Source: Clostridium saudiense
GTDB lineage: Bacteria > Bacillota > Clostridia > Clostridiales > Clostridiaceae
Assembly: GCF_000577815.1 (NCBI RefSeq)
Contig: NZ_CBYM010000005.1
Span: 62,001-126,000, forward strand
Reading direction: 5' to 3'
Length of the DNA: 64,000 nucleotides
Position numbers and translations under genes: made by a program
In this document: positions 13,934-22,447 of the stretch, in pieces
Layout of the letters: the number at the start of each line of letters is the position of its first letter
Position numbering within the stretch: the first letter of the stretch is position 1
Notes under the pieces: model-generated
The model's input: the letters and a program-made list of their open reading frames with translations, nothing else
Told to the model about the DNA's origin: nothing
Databases searched by the model: none

Positions 13934-15133
13934 ATGAATAAAATATTAGAATTAAGAGAAAAAAGAGCAAAGCTATGGGATAGTGCAAAATCATTTTTAG
14001 ATAGTAGAAGAAATGATAAAGGTTTATTATCAGCAGAGGATACAGAAACTTATGAGAAGATGGAAGCTGATGTTGTTAACTTAGGAAAAGAAATTGATAG
14101 ATTGGAGAGACAAGCAGCATTAGATTTAGAGTTATCAAAGGCTACGTCAAATGCCATAAGAAATAATCCTAAAGCAGGTATTCAAGGAGAAAAGACAGGA
14201 AGAGCAACAGATGAGTATAATAATGCTTTCTGGAATACTATGAGAAATAAAAATAGTTTTGAAATACAAAATGCACTTCAAGTTGGTACTGACAGTGAGG
14301 GAGGGGTTCTTGCACCAGATGAATTTGAAAGAACATTAATTGAAAGCTTAGAAGAACAAAATATATTTAGACAACTTGCTAATGTAATAAAGACTTCTTC
14401 AGGAGATAGAAAGATACCAGTTGTTTCAACTAAGGGAACAGCTTCATGGGTTGATGAAGAAGGTTTAATTCCAGAGTCAGATGATGCATTTGGGCAAGTA
14501 TCAATAGGAGCATATAAGTTAGCCACTATCATTAAAGTTTCAGAAGAACTTCTTAATGATAGTGTTTTTAATTTAGAGCAATATATAGCAAAAGAATTTG
14601 CTAGAAGAATTGGTGCTAAAGAAGAGGAGGCATTCTTTGTTGGAGATGGAACAGGAAAACCTACAGGAATATTTGCAGCTACTGGTGGAGCAGAAGTTGG
14701 AGTTACAGCTGCAGGTGCAACAGCTATAACCTTAGATGAAATAATGGATTTATTCTATTCTTTAAAATCTCCATATAGAAAAAATGCAATATTCACAATG
14801 AATGATGCTACTGTAAAAGCTATTAGAAAGCTTAAAGATGGAAATGGACAATATATCTGGCAACCATCATTAACTGCGGGAACACCAGATACTATTTTAA
14901 ATAGACCGGTTAAAACATCAGCATATATACCAACTTTAGCAGCAGGAGCAAAGTCTATTGCTTTTGGAGACTTTAAGTATTATTGGGTAGCTGATAGACA
15001 AGGTAGATCATTCCAAAGGTTGAATGAATTATATGCAGCGAATGGACAAGTAGGATTTAAAGCAACACAAAGAGTTGATGGTAAGTTAATATTACCTGAA
15101 GCTATAAAAGTAATGCAAATGAAAACATCATAA
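13934..15133 (+). CDS. Major capsid protein, HK97 fold
   Basis: A 399-residue HK97-type major capsid protein. The first roughly 100 residues are a charged coiled coil (REKRAKLWDSAKSFL onward), the delta or scaffolding domain expected to be removed by the protease. The mature part starts around the LQVGTDSEGGVLAP segment and includes GDGTGKPTGIF, a loop conserved in the family. GGAGG at 13922-13926 favours ATG 13934 over ATG 13928. A short gap and its own ribosome binding site separate it from the connector gene. Confidence 0.94.
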   Translation: MNKILELREKRAKLWDSAKSFLDSRRNDKGLLSAEDTETYEKMEADVVNLGKEIDRLERQAALDLELSKATSNAIRNNPKAGIQGEKTGRATDEYNNAFWNTMRNKNSFEIQNALQVGTDSEGGVLAPDEFERTLIESLEEQNIFRQLANVIKTSSGDRKIPVVSTKGTASWVDEEGLIPESDDAFGQVSIGAYKLATIIKVSEELLNDSVFNLEQYIAKEFARRIGAKEEEAFFVGDGTGKPTGIFAATGGAEVGVTAAGATAITLDEIMDLFYSLKSPYRKNAIFTMNDATVKAIRKLKDGNGQYIWQPSLTAGTPDTILNRPVKTSAYIPTLAAGAKSIAFGDFKYYWVADRQGRSFQRLNELYAANGQVGFKATQRVDGKLILPEAIKVMQMKTS

Positions 15134-15154
15134 TAATTTAGTGGAGGTGAGTGT

Positions 15155-15430
15155 ATGGTAGTTTCCTTAGAAGAAATTAAATTATATTTAAGAGTTGATG
15201 GTGAGGAGGAAGATACACTCATTTCAACTTTTATTAATGTATCAGAAGATTTAGTTGAAGGTATTCTTAGATATCCTGTATCAGAGTTTGAAATATTACC
15301 AGAGATTATTAAACAAGCTGTAATGTATTCTGTAGCTAATATGTATGAAAAAAGAGAAGATTATGATGTTAAGGAAGTTATAGACATTATGACTAAGCTT
15401 TTATTTTCATATAGAAAGGATGAATGGTGA
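15155..15430 (+). CDS. Head-tail connector protein (HK97 gp6-like)
   Basis: A 91-residue helical protein of the gp6-like DNA-packaging/connector family: it opens with VSLEEIKLYLRVDGEEEDTL, the standard N-terminal helix and LRVD turn, followed by QAVMYSVANMYEKRED. It would form the adaptor ring under the portal. GGAGGTGAG gives a strong start. The stop overlaps the next gene. Confidence 0.88.
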   Translation: MVVSLEEIKLYLRVDGEEEDTLISTFINVSEDLVEGILRYPVSEFEILPEIIKQAVMYSVANMYEKREDYDVKEVIDIMTKLLFSYRKDEW

Positions 15431-15765
15431 TGATAGGAAGTTTAAAACATAGAATTATTTTTCAAATATTAGTTACAGTTATTAATGAAAATGGATTTGA
15501 AGTTAGTGAATGGCAAGATTATAAAACTGTATGGGCTAAGGTTTTAAATTTAAGTGGTAAAGAATACTTTGAAGCTGCAACTATAAACAAAGAAAAGACA
15601 GTTAAGTTTATTATAAGATTTATAAAGGATATAGATGAAAGTATGATAATTAATTTTGAAGGTAGAAAGTACAACATAACGGATATAAATAATATAAGAT
15701 ATGAAAATAAATATTGTGAAATAAAAGCTATGGAGGTGGACTCTAATGGCGAAGATTCAACTTGA
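15424..15765 (+). CDS. Phage head closure protein
   Basis: A 113-residue head-closure (stopper) protein of the SPP1 gp16-like group: it begins with GSLKHRIIFQ and has the WQDYKTVWAKV strand typical of the family, then a beta-rich body ending in CEIKAMEVD. Start choice is uncertain between ATG 15424 and ATG 15430; the latter overlaps the upstream stop in TGATG. It follows the connector, as expected. Confidence 0.87.
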   Translation: MVMIGSLKHRIIFQILVTVINENGFEVSEWQDYKTVWAKVLNLSGKEYFEAATINKEKTVKFIIRFIKDIDESMIINFEGRKYNITDINNIRYENKYCEIKAMEVDSNGEDST

Positions 15766-16147
15766 AGGGATGGCTGAACTTATTGATAAGGTAAATAAGT
15801 TAGGTGAGAAGTCAGAAGAAATTAAAAAGAAAGCTTTAGATAAAGCTGGTGAACTTGTAAAAGATAGTATGGAAAAGAAAGCTCCAAGATCTAGTGATAT
15901 AAAAAAGCATATGGCTGACAATATTAAAGTTTCAGAAATAAACAAAGATAATGGTGTAGATTTTGTAATGATAGGACCTAATAAAGGTGATAATTCGGAA
16001 TTCTTTTATAGTAAGTTTACTGAATGGGGTACAAGCAAAATACCAGCTCAACATTGGGCAGAAAAATCAGTAATTGAAAATGAAAAAGAAATAAATAATG
16101 TAATAAAAAAAGAGCTTCAAAGGGGGCTTGATGAGTTTGATAAATAA
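15746..16147 (+). CDS. HK97 gp10-like tail completion protein
   Basis: A 133-residue gp10-family protein. After a helical N-terminus (LIDKVNKLGEKSEEIKKKAL) comes the family pattern APRSSDIKKHM, FVMIGPNKG and the diagnostic FTEWGTSKIPAQHW. It helps seal the tail terminus or head-tail junction. GGAGGTGG precedes ATG 15746, which lies within the end of the head-closure gene. Confidence 0.88.
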   Translation: MAKIQLEGMAELIDKVNKLGEKSEEIKKKALDKAGELVKDSMEKKAPRSSDIKKHMADNIKVSEINKDNGVDFVMIGPNKGDNSEFFYSKFTEWGTSKIPAQHWAEKSVIENEKEINNVIKKELQRGLDEFDK

Positions 16148-16481
16148 ATTAATTATTGATACTTTAAAGCCTTTAAAAATACCAGTGTCCTTTCAGAAGT
16201 ATAGTGGAAAAGCCAAAGAATATATAACCTTTCATGAGTATTCAGCTAATGGAGAAGAATATGAAGATGATGTTGAAGCTATGACAGGGCATTATATACA
16301 AGTAGATATATGGACAAAGGGAGATTATACACAGCTAGTAAGTAAGGTTAAGGAGTTATTAATTAGTTTTGGATTTAAAAGACTTAATGAAGAAGATTTA
16401 TATGAAAGTGATACAGAAATATACCATAAAGGAATTAGATTTTATTTTTTAGAAAAAAAGGGGGAATTATATAATGGCTAG
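16131..16481 (+). CDS. Phage tail terminator-like protein (DUF3168-like position)
   Basis: A 116-residue protein in the slot between gp10-like and major tail protein genes, where a tail terminator is expected. Visible features are an N-terminal amphipathic helix, YITFHEYS, GHYIQVDIWTKGDY and a C-terminal HKGIRFYFLE strand, consistent with the gpU-like fold. ATG 16131 follows GGGGG at 16122-16126; the TTG three bases earlier is less likely. Both ends overlap neighbours. Confidence 0.75.
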   Translation: MSLINKLIIDTLKPLKIPVSFQKYSGKAKEYITFHEYSANGEEYEDDVEAMTGHYIQVDIWTKGDYTQLVSKVKELLISFGFKRLNEEDLYESDTEIYHKGIRFYFLEKKGELYNG

Positions 16482-17043
16482 ACAAATGGGATTAAAAGAT
16501 ATTCATATAGCAATTTTAACTGAGGATATAGCTAGTGGAGCAACCTATGAAACACCAGAAAAATTAGAAAGAGCTATAAGTGCGAAGCTATCACCAAAAT
16601 CAAATACTGAAAATATATATTCAGATGATTCAGTAGAAGATGTTATTGCTGCATTTGAAGGAGTAGATGTTGAAATTGAAGTAAATCAATTATCTTTAGC
16701 AAGTAGAGCAAAACTGCAAGGAGCAAAAGTTGTAAAAGGTGTACTTATAGAAAATAAAGATGATATACCACCAACAATAGCTCTTGGATTTAAATCTAAA
16801 AAGACTAATGGTAAGTATAGATATGTATGGTTGTTAAAGGGTAAGTTTGAACTTACAAGTGATGAATATGATACTGAAGCAGAAAAACCAAATCCTAAAA
16901 GTGCAAAACTAACAGGAAAGTTTTATGCTAGAGATTTTGATGGAAATTATAGATTTATAGTTGATGAAGATGGAACAGGAGTTGATGCTTCAATAGTTAC
17001 TAGTTGGTTTATAGAACTTCCTGATGAGCCTAAAAAAAGTTGA
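16474..17043 (+). CDS. Major tail protein, phi13 family
   Basis: A 189-residue tail-tube protein. MGLKDIHIAILTEDIASGATY at the N-terminus and the LSLASRAKLQGAKVVKGV and YVWLLKGKFEL segments match the phi13-type major tail protein of Gram-positive siphoviruses. GGGGG before the start gives a strong site. It is normally followed by the tail chaperone pair, but here a two-gene cargo unit of 1.8 kb is inserted after it. Confidence 0.9.
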   Translation: MARQMGLKDIHIAILTEDIASGATYETPEKLERAISAKLSPKSNTENIYSDDSVEDVIAAFEGVDVEIEVNQLSLASRAKLQGAKVVKGVLIENKDDIPPTIALGFKSKKTNGKYRYVWLLKGKFELTSDEYDTEAEKPNPKSAKLTGKFYARDFDGNYRFIVDEDGTGVDASIVTSWFIELPDEPKKS

Positions 17044-17099
17044 ATATAAAAAAGTGTATATGGTAAAATTATATATATAATGAAAGGGTTGGTAAAGAA

Positions 17100-18203
17100 A
17101 TGGATGATGGAATATTATTAAAAAAATTAAAGCCAGAGGTAATAGAGATAGAAAAATTATTATTGGATGCTAATAATCCAAGATTTTCAGCTGTAAAAAA
17201 TAGAGTAGCAAATAATAGGATGGATGATGAAAAAATTCAAGGCGGTACTCTTACTAATATTAGAAAATTTGGGGTTGATAAGTTGAAAGATTCTATAGAA
17301 AATGTAGGTTTTCTACCTATTGATAGAATTGTTGTCGTTAAGTTGACAGATGACTCAGAATTTTATGTTGTAATAGAAGGTAATAGAAGAATAGCAGCAG
17401 TAAAAAGTATTTTAGAAGATATTGAAGATGGAAAAGAGGTAAAAGAGGATATTTTAAATAGTCTTAAGCAAATTAATGTATTAACAATTTCTGATAAGAC
17501 ATATGAAACATCCTCAGATTTTCAATTATTGATTCAAGGGTTAAGACATATATCTGGAATCAAACAGTGGAAGCCATATCAACAAGCAAGAGCTTTAGTA
17601 TCTTTAGTTGATGAATTGAATTATAATATCACTAAGGCTGCTGGGACTTTAGGACTAGGAAGAAATAATGCATCTTGGATGAGAAAAGCTTTTTACGCAT
17701 TCGAGAATATGAGAAAACATGAGGAATTAGAGCTGCCAAAAGATGAAAAATTAGTCTCTTATTTTTCATATTTTGTGGAAGTATTAAAAGATGTAAATTT
17801 GAGACAATATTTTGGGTGGGATGATAGTATTAATGAATTTTCAAATAATGATGAAGTATTAAAATTATATAAATGGATAGGAATATATGATCCTAATAAT
17901 GAAGATGAGGATAGAGATGAAACTCAAAAAAGGCAAATTCCAGGAGCACTAGACATAAGAAAGTTATATAAAGTGCTGATAGACGATGAAGCGAAGGGGA
18001 TTTTAGAAGTTGGGGGTAATATAGATCTTGCTTATTCTAAAACTAATAGAAATGCAGTAGTTAAAGTAGACTATTCTAAAGTATTGAAAGATATGTATAA
18101 AACTTTAGACAATTTACCGAGTAGATTTGTTAAGAATATGAATGAAGAGGATAAAGAAATCTTAACGAGCATAATTGAAATAGCTGGAGAGCATTTACAA
18201 TAA
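17100..18203 (+). CDS. ParB-domain protein of a two-gene cargo unit
   Basis: A 367-residue protein with a ParB N-terminal (nuclease/CTPase-type) domain: LLLDANNPRF near residue 20 and FYVVIEGNRRIAAVK (residues 89-103), where EGNRR takes the place of the ParB GERR box. A helix-turn-helix-like section (ITKAAGTLGLGRNNASWMRK) lies near residues 177-196. The remainder is unassigned. It lies in the tail operon but has no structural role that I can see. A TATAAT at 17076-17081 without a good -35 may drive it. It is two bases from the Mrr-like nuclease gene. DNA sensing or loading for that nuclease is a reasonable inference. Confidence 0.75.
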   Translation: MDDGILLKKLKPEVIEIEKLLLDANNPRFSAVKNRVANNRMDDEKIQGGTLTNIRKFGVDKLKDSIENVGFLPIDRIVVVKLTDDSEFYVVIEGNRRIAAVKSILEDIEDGKEVKEDILNSLKQINVLTISDKTYETSSDFQLLIQGLRHISGIKQWKPYQQARALVSLVDELNYNITKAAGTLGLGRNNASWMRKAFYAFENMRKHEELELPKDEKLVSYFSYFVEVLKDVNLRQYFGWDDSINEFSNNDEVLKLYKWIGIYDPNNEDEDRDETQKRQIPGALDIRKLYKVLIDDEAKGILEVGGNIDLAYSKTNRNAVVKVDYSKVLKDMYKTLDNLPSRFVKNMNEEDKEILTSIIEIAGEHLQ

Positions 18204-18205
18204 TT

Positions 18206-18922
18206 ATGGATTATATTCTTTTTTTTATCATAAATAGATTTAAGTTTACAGAAAAAACTATAAGTATTAAATTGTTAGCAGAAGCTTATTTAAGTGAGGT
18301 TATGTTACTAGATGATAACTGTATTGATTATTGTAGTAAGTTAAGAGAGATCGAAAATAAAATATATACGATAATAAAGAAGGAAAATGAAAAGTTTTCA
18401 AAAGATAATCTTTTAGAACCTTTTATTATTAGGGGATCTTCTGCAGATTTAGTTAAGAAATCAGAAACTTTTAATATTCTTCAAGAATCTATTAATGTAA
18501 GTCAAGAAAATTGTAATGAATTTGCAAATAGAATTGGTAGTGAATTGTTAAAGCGTATGGGATGTAATGATGATGATATAGTTATTACTCCAGATAGTAA
18601 TGATGATGGTATTGATTATTGGGGAAAGTTAAAGTTTAACAATGTAATATCGGATAAAGATAGTTATGTTTTAATTATAGGGCAAGTAAAAAAATATAGT
18701 GGAAGTATTCCAGTTGAAGATTTGAGGGAGTTCGTAGGTGCGGTGTATACAGCATTAGAAAGTGGAGTATTTGGAGAAGATATTAATAGAAACACTCCAT
18801 ATTTACTTCAGTTTGTAACGACAGGAGAATTAAGTAAAGCGGGAGCAAAAGTTGCAGATGTTAATAAAATTAATATTATAACTAAAAGACATTTGAGTAA
18901 GATGGGACTATTGAATAGCTGA
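18206..18922 (+). CDS. Mrr-like PD-(D/E)xK restriction endonuclease
   Basis: A 238-residue protein whose C-terminal half fits the Mrr catalytic domain: FANRIGSELLKRMGC (helix, residues 107-120), the metal-binding NDDGIDYWG (132-140, aspartates 134 and 137), and IIGQVKKYSGSIPVEDLREF (158-177) with the QxK-type catalytic strand. Mrr-type enzymes cut modified or foreign DNA. The N-terminal 100 residues are helical and unrecognised. The start lacks a well-spaced ribosome binding site, so it is probably translated by coupling with the ParB-like gene just before it. A terminator follows. Acting with that gene it looks like a prophage-borne defence module, which is inference. Confidence 0.8.
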   Translation: MDYILFFIINRFKFTEKTISIKLLAEAYLSEVMLLDDNCIDYCSKLREIENKIYTIIKKENEKFSKDNLLEPFIIRGSSADLVKKSETFNILQESINVSQENCNEFANRIGSELLKRMGCNDDDIVITPDSNDDGIDYWGKLKFNNVISDKDSYVLIIGQVKKYSGSIPVEDLREFVGAVYTALESGVFGEDINRNTPYLLQFVTTGELSKAGAKVADVNKINIITKRHLSKMGLLNS

Positions 18923-18937
18923 TAGGGATTAAATATA

Positions 18938-18970
18938 AAGAGGATTTGTAGATTTACAGATCCTTTTTAT
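18938..18970 (+). terminator. Intrinsic terminator closing the ParB/Mrr unit
   Basis: GGATTTGT (18942-18949) pairs with ACAGATCC (18956-18963), followed by TTTTTAT. It separates the cargo pair from the tail chaperone gene. Confidence 0.8.
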
Positions 18971-19001
18971 ATTATATTTATTAAGGTAAGGGAGTTATTA
19001 T

Positions 19002-19325
19002 ATGAAAGCATCAGAATTAAGAAATAAAGGTATTAAGTTTATTTTAGGAAATAAAGAATACGAACTAAAGTTTAATATGAATACATTTTGTGAATTGGAA
19101 GAGGTTTATGGTGATATTAATAAAGCCTTTGAAGATTTACAACTTATGAAAATTAAAGCTATAAGAGCTTTATTATATGCAGCAATTAAAGTTGAAGATG
19201 ATACTGTAACTTTAAAATCTGTAGGAGATCTATTACAGCTTGGTGATTTAGAAAGATTAGGTACAGTAATTAATGAGGCGTTAAGCGAGTCAATGCCTGA
19301 AATAGAAGAAAATATGGGGGAATAG
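19002..19325 (+). CDS. Tail assembly chaperone, short (G-like) form
   Basis: A 107-residue tail assembly chaperone: KFILGNKEYELKFNMNTFCELE is the typical N-terminal strand-helix unit, with ALLYAAIKVED following. The protein ends in a five-G run, ATG GGG GAA TAG at 19314-19325, where ribosomes are expected to slip back one base and extend into the T-like frame at 19322-19519. It binds the tape measure during tail assembly. AAGGGAG before ATG 19002 is a good ribosome binding site. Confidence 0.88.
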   Translation: MKASELRNKGIKFILGNKEYELKFNMNTFCELEEVYGDINKAFEDLQLMKIKAIRALLYAAIKVEDDTVTLKSVGDLLQLGDLERLGTVINEALSESMPEIEENMGE

Positions 19326-19519
19326 AAAGCCACACCGATTCAGATACATGGAATTGGGAGTGGCTTTATTATTTGGGTATAAATTTATTAGGGATGAGTG
19401 AAGAGCAGTTTTGGATAAGTACTCCTAAGAAATTAACTGCTCTTTTTAGCATTTATAAAAAAGTTAATGGAATAGAAGAAAAAGAAGAATTTGATTATAT
19501 AGATAATGTTCTTTTCTAA
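19322..19519 (+). CDS. T-like extension of the tail chaperone by -1 frameshift
   Basis: An open stretch of 65 codons in the -1 frame relative to the chaperone, without its own start codon or ribosome binding site. It encodes IESHTDSDTWNWEWLYYLG and then LGMSEEQFWISTPKKLTALF, a pattern typical of the gpT/GT part of siphovirus tail chaperones. Reading G19316-G19318 instead of G19317-G19319 places the ribosome in this frame. The fusion product would be about 172 residues. The stop at 19517 lies 18 bases before the tape measure start. Confidence 0.85.
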   Translation: MESHTDSDTWNWEWLYYLGINLLGMSEEQFWISTPKKLTALFSIYKKVNGIEEKEEFDYIDNVLF

Positions 19520-19537
19520 GGGAGGTGAGATATAGAT

Positions 19538-22447
19538 ATGGCAAGTGGAGGTAATACAGTAGTTGCTAAAATTGGTATTGATGATAAAGGCTTTCAAGAT
19601 GGGATAAGTAAAGTTCAAAGAAGTTTAAAACTTGTTCAAAGTGGGTTTGCTGCTGCAAGCACTAATATGGGGATCTATGGTAAAGCAACAGAAACCTTGA
19701 AACTAAAGCAAGATACATTAAGCAAGCAGATGGAACTTCAAAAGCAGAAGGTAGCAGCACTATCCAAAAGTTATCAAGAAAGTGCAGAGACAAAAGGTGA
19801 AGATGCAAAAGCTACTGAAAATTTAAAGATTAAATTAAATTATGCTCAAGCAGAGCTTAATAAAATGGAAAATGAACTTAGTAAAGTTAATCAGGAGCTT
19901 AAAGTTCAAAGTAGTGGCTGGACTCAAATGGGTAAAACCTTTGAGGGGGTTGGCAGCAAAATGAAAACTGTAGGTGAAGGGTTTTCTAGTGTAGGTAAAA
20001 CACTTTCTATGTCTGTAACTGCACCAATAGTTGCAGCTGGTACAGGCCTATATAAATTAGCTACAGATTTTGAAAAAGCTAATAATACTATAAGAATTGG
20101 AACAGGTGCTACAGGAGAATCTCTTAAAGGATTAGAAAATGACTTCAAGGCAGTGTACACTACAGTGAATACTACAATGAGTGATGCTAGCCAAGTAATA
20201 GCAGATTTAAATACAAGAACAGGATTAAGTGGAGAATCACTACAAGAATTATCTACACAAATGTTAAGACTAGCTAAGATAACAGGTGAGGATATAAACA
20301 CACTTATTCCAGCTGCAACAAGAATGTTCCAGGATGCAGGAATAAGTACAGAAGAATATGCTGATGCATTAGACTATACATTTAAGGTTAGCCAAAGTAC
20401 AGGAATAGGGGTTTCAAGGCTTCAAGAGTTAATGACTAAGTTTGGTGGGCCACTTAGACAAATGGGTTTTGATTGGCAGACTTCGGCAGCTATGCTTGGT
20501 AAGTTTGAAAAGGAAGGCGTAAATATAGAACTTGTACTTGGAAGTTTAAGAATTGCACTTGGAAAAATGGCTAAGGAAGGAATAAGCGAACCTAATAAAG
20601 CACTTGCAGAAATGATAGAAAGAATTAAAGAAGCAGGTACAGCTGGTGAAGCAAATACTTTAGCTATGGAGATGTTTGGAGCAAAAGCAGGACCTGATAT
20701 GGCAGCTGCTATTAGAGAAGGTAGATTAGACCTTGATGAATTAATAAGTAGTATAGAAAGCAGTCCAGAAACAATAGAAAAGGCTGCAAAAGATACGGAA
20801 ACTATAAGTGATAAGTTTATAATATTAAAAAATCAAATGGCTGTAGCTTTAGAACCTTTAGGCAAAAAGTTAATTGAAGCTGTAGAAGGAGCTATGCCAT
20901 CTATAGAAAGATTAATTCAAGCAGTTACAGGTATTATTGAAAAATTTACCTCACTAAGTCCGGCACAACAAGATTTAATAATAAAGTTTGCAATGATAGC
21001 TGCAGCTATAGGTCCAGTAGTAAGTATTATTGGAAAAGTTATTAGTGTTGGTGGTTCATTATTTACCGCTTTTGGATCAATATCCACAGCTATAGGATCG
21101 GCAAGTGGAGCAACAGGAGCTTTAGGAACTGTCCTTACAGCATTAACAGGGCCGGTAGGAATAGTTATTGGAATAATAGCAGGTCTTATTGCTATATTTG
21201 TTACTTTATATAATAGTAATGAAGAGTTTAGAAATATAGTTAATTCTACTTGGAATGAAGTTAAGAATATAATAGGTGGAATTATAGATGGATTAAAGGA
21301 GTTATTTAAAGCCTTTGTTGAATTTGCAAAACAAATATGGAGCCAGTGTGGAGATAGTATTGTAAGTGTAATAACCAGTGCTTTTACATTAATATCTACT
21401 GTTATAAAAAACACACTTGAAGTTATAAAAGGTGTTATTAACATAGCAGTGAATATTTTTAAAGGTGATTGGCAAGGTGCATGGGAAGCTATTAAAAATC
21501 TAACATCAACTGTATGGGAAAATATGAAGACAATAATATCTACTACACTAGATTTGATAAAAGGAATAATTAACACTACATTAGAACTAATAAAAGCAAT
21601 AATATCAACAGTGTGGGAAGCTATTAAAGGGATAACCACAGCTGTGTGGAATAGCATAAAAGCTACAACATCAAGTGTTTGGGAATCTATAAAAAATAGT
21701 ATTTCTACAATAATAGATTCAATGAAAAATACAATAACAACTGTATTTAATGCTATTAATTCAGTGGTAACTAGTATATGGAATAGAATTAAAACTATAA
21801 CGACAAATACTTGGAATAGTATAAAGAGTACAACATCAACTATATGGGAAGGAATTAAAAGTGTAATTTCTAATGTTGTAAATGGAGTTAAAAATGTAAT
21901 ATCAACGGTGTTTAATTCTATTAGCTCAACTATATCTGGAATTTGGAATGGTATTAAAAATACAACAACAACCATATGGAATGCTATAAAGACAGCAATA
22001 ACAACTCCAATTAATACAGCTAGGGATACTGTTAAAGGAGCTATAGATTCAATAGCTAGTTTCTTTAGAAATTTAAGATTACCAGAAATAAAAATACCTA
22101 AAATTAAATTACCTCACTTTAGTTTAAGTGGAGAGTTTAGCTTAGTGCCACCAAGTGTACCAAAACTATCAGTTAGTTGGTATGCAAAGGGAGGTATTTT
22201 TAATTCTCCAAGTGTTATAGGTGTTGGTGAGGCGGGAACAGAAGCAGTATTACCTATAGATAGATTAGATGATTTATTAGCTAAAGCATTGAAAAAAGTA
22301 AATGGAACTTCCAGTGAAAATAATAATAATGGAGTTACACTGCATATTGAAAACTTCATAAATAATACTGAAAAAGATATAGAACAATTAGCTTATGAGT
22401 TAGAGTTCTATAGGCAACGAATAACTATGGGGAGAGGAGGTAAATAG
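19538..22447 (+). CDS. Tail tape measure protein
   Basis: A 969-residue tape measure protein that sets tail length. The N-terminal 110 residues are a coiled coil; a TP901-type core follows (FEKANNTIRIGTGATGESLK), then strongly hydrophobic segments near residues 480-560 (IIKFAMIAAAIGPVVSIIG and TGPVGIVIGIIAGLIAIFV). Residues about 620-830 consist of hendecad-like repeats with recurring W-x-x-I-K separated by runs of Thr, Ser and Ile. The C-terminus (GGIFNSPSVIGVGEAGTEAV) is the conserved tape measure tail. GGGAGGTGAG precedes the start. It would span the tail tube and help DNA delivery. Confidence 0.94.
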   Translation: MASGGNTVVAKIGIDDKGFQDGISKVQRSLKLVQSGFAAASTNMGIYGKATETLKLKQDTLSKQMELQKQKVAALSKSYQESAETKGEDAKATENLKIKLNYAQAELNKMENELSKVNQELKVQSSGWTQMGKTFEGVGSKMKTVGEGFSSVGKTLSMSVTAPIVAAGTGLYKLATDFEKANNTIRIGTGATGESLKGLENDFKAVYTTVNTTMSDASQVIADLNTRTGLSGESLQELSTQMLRLAKITGEDINTLIPAATRMFQDAGISTEEYADALDYTFKVSQSTGIGVSRLQELMTKFGGPLRQMGFDWQTSAAMLGKFEKEGVNIELVLGSLRIALGKMAKEGISEPNKALAEMIERIKEAGTAGEANTLAMEMFGAKAGPDMAAAIREGRLDLDELISSIESSPETIEKAAKDTETISDKFIILKNQMAVALEPLGKKLIEAVEGAMPSIERLIQAVTGIIEKFTSLSPAQQDLIIKFAMIAAAIGPVVSIIGKVISVGGSLFTAFGSISTAIGSASGATGALGTVLTALTGPVGIVIGIIAGLIAIFVTLYNSNEEFRNIVNSTWNEVKNIIGGIIDGLKELFKAFVEFAKQIWSQCGDSIVSVITSAFTLISTVIKNTLEVIKGVINIAVNIFKGDWQGAWEAIKNLTSTVWENMKTIISTTLDLIKGIINTTLELIKAIISTVWEAIKGITTAVWNSIKATTSSVWESIKNSISTIIDSMKNTITTVFNAINSVVTSIWNRIKTITTNTWNSIKSTTSTIWEGIKSVISNVVNGVKNVISTVFNSISSTISGIWNGIKNTTTTIWNAIKTAITTPINTARDTVKGAIDSIASFFRNLRLPEIKIPKIKLPHFSLSGEFSLVPPSVPKLSVSWYAKGGIFNSPSVIGVGEAGTEAVLPIDRLDDLLAKALKKVNGTSSENNNNGVTLHIENFINNTEKDIEQLAYELEFYRQRITMGRGGK

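Noticed and set aside
20917-21975. Long minus-strand open frame (352 codons) opposite the tape measure gene
   Set aside because: It is antisense to a repeat-rich coding region with Ile/Thr-rich codons, has no ribosome binding site and encodes low-complexity hydrophobic residues; it is a shadow.
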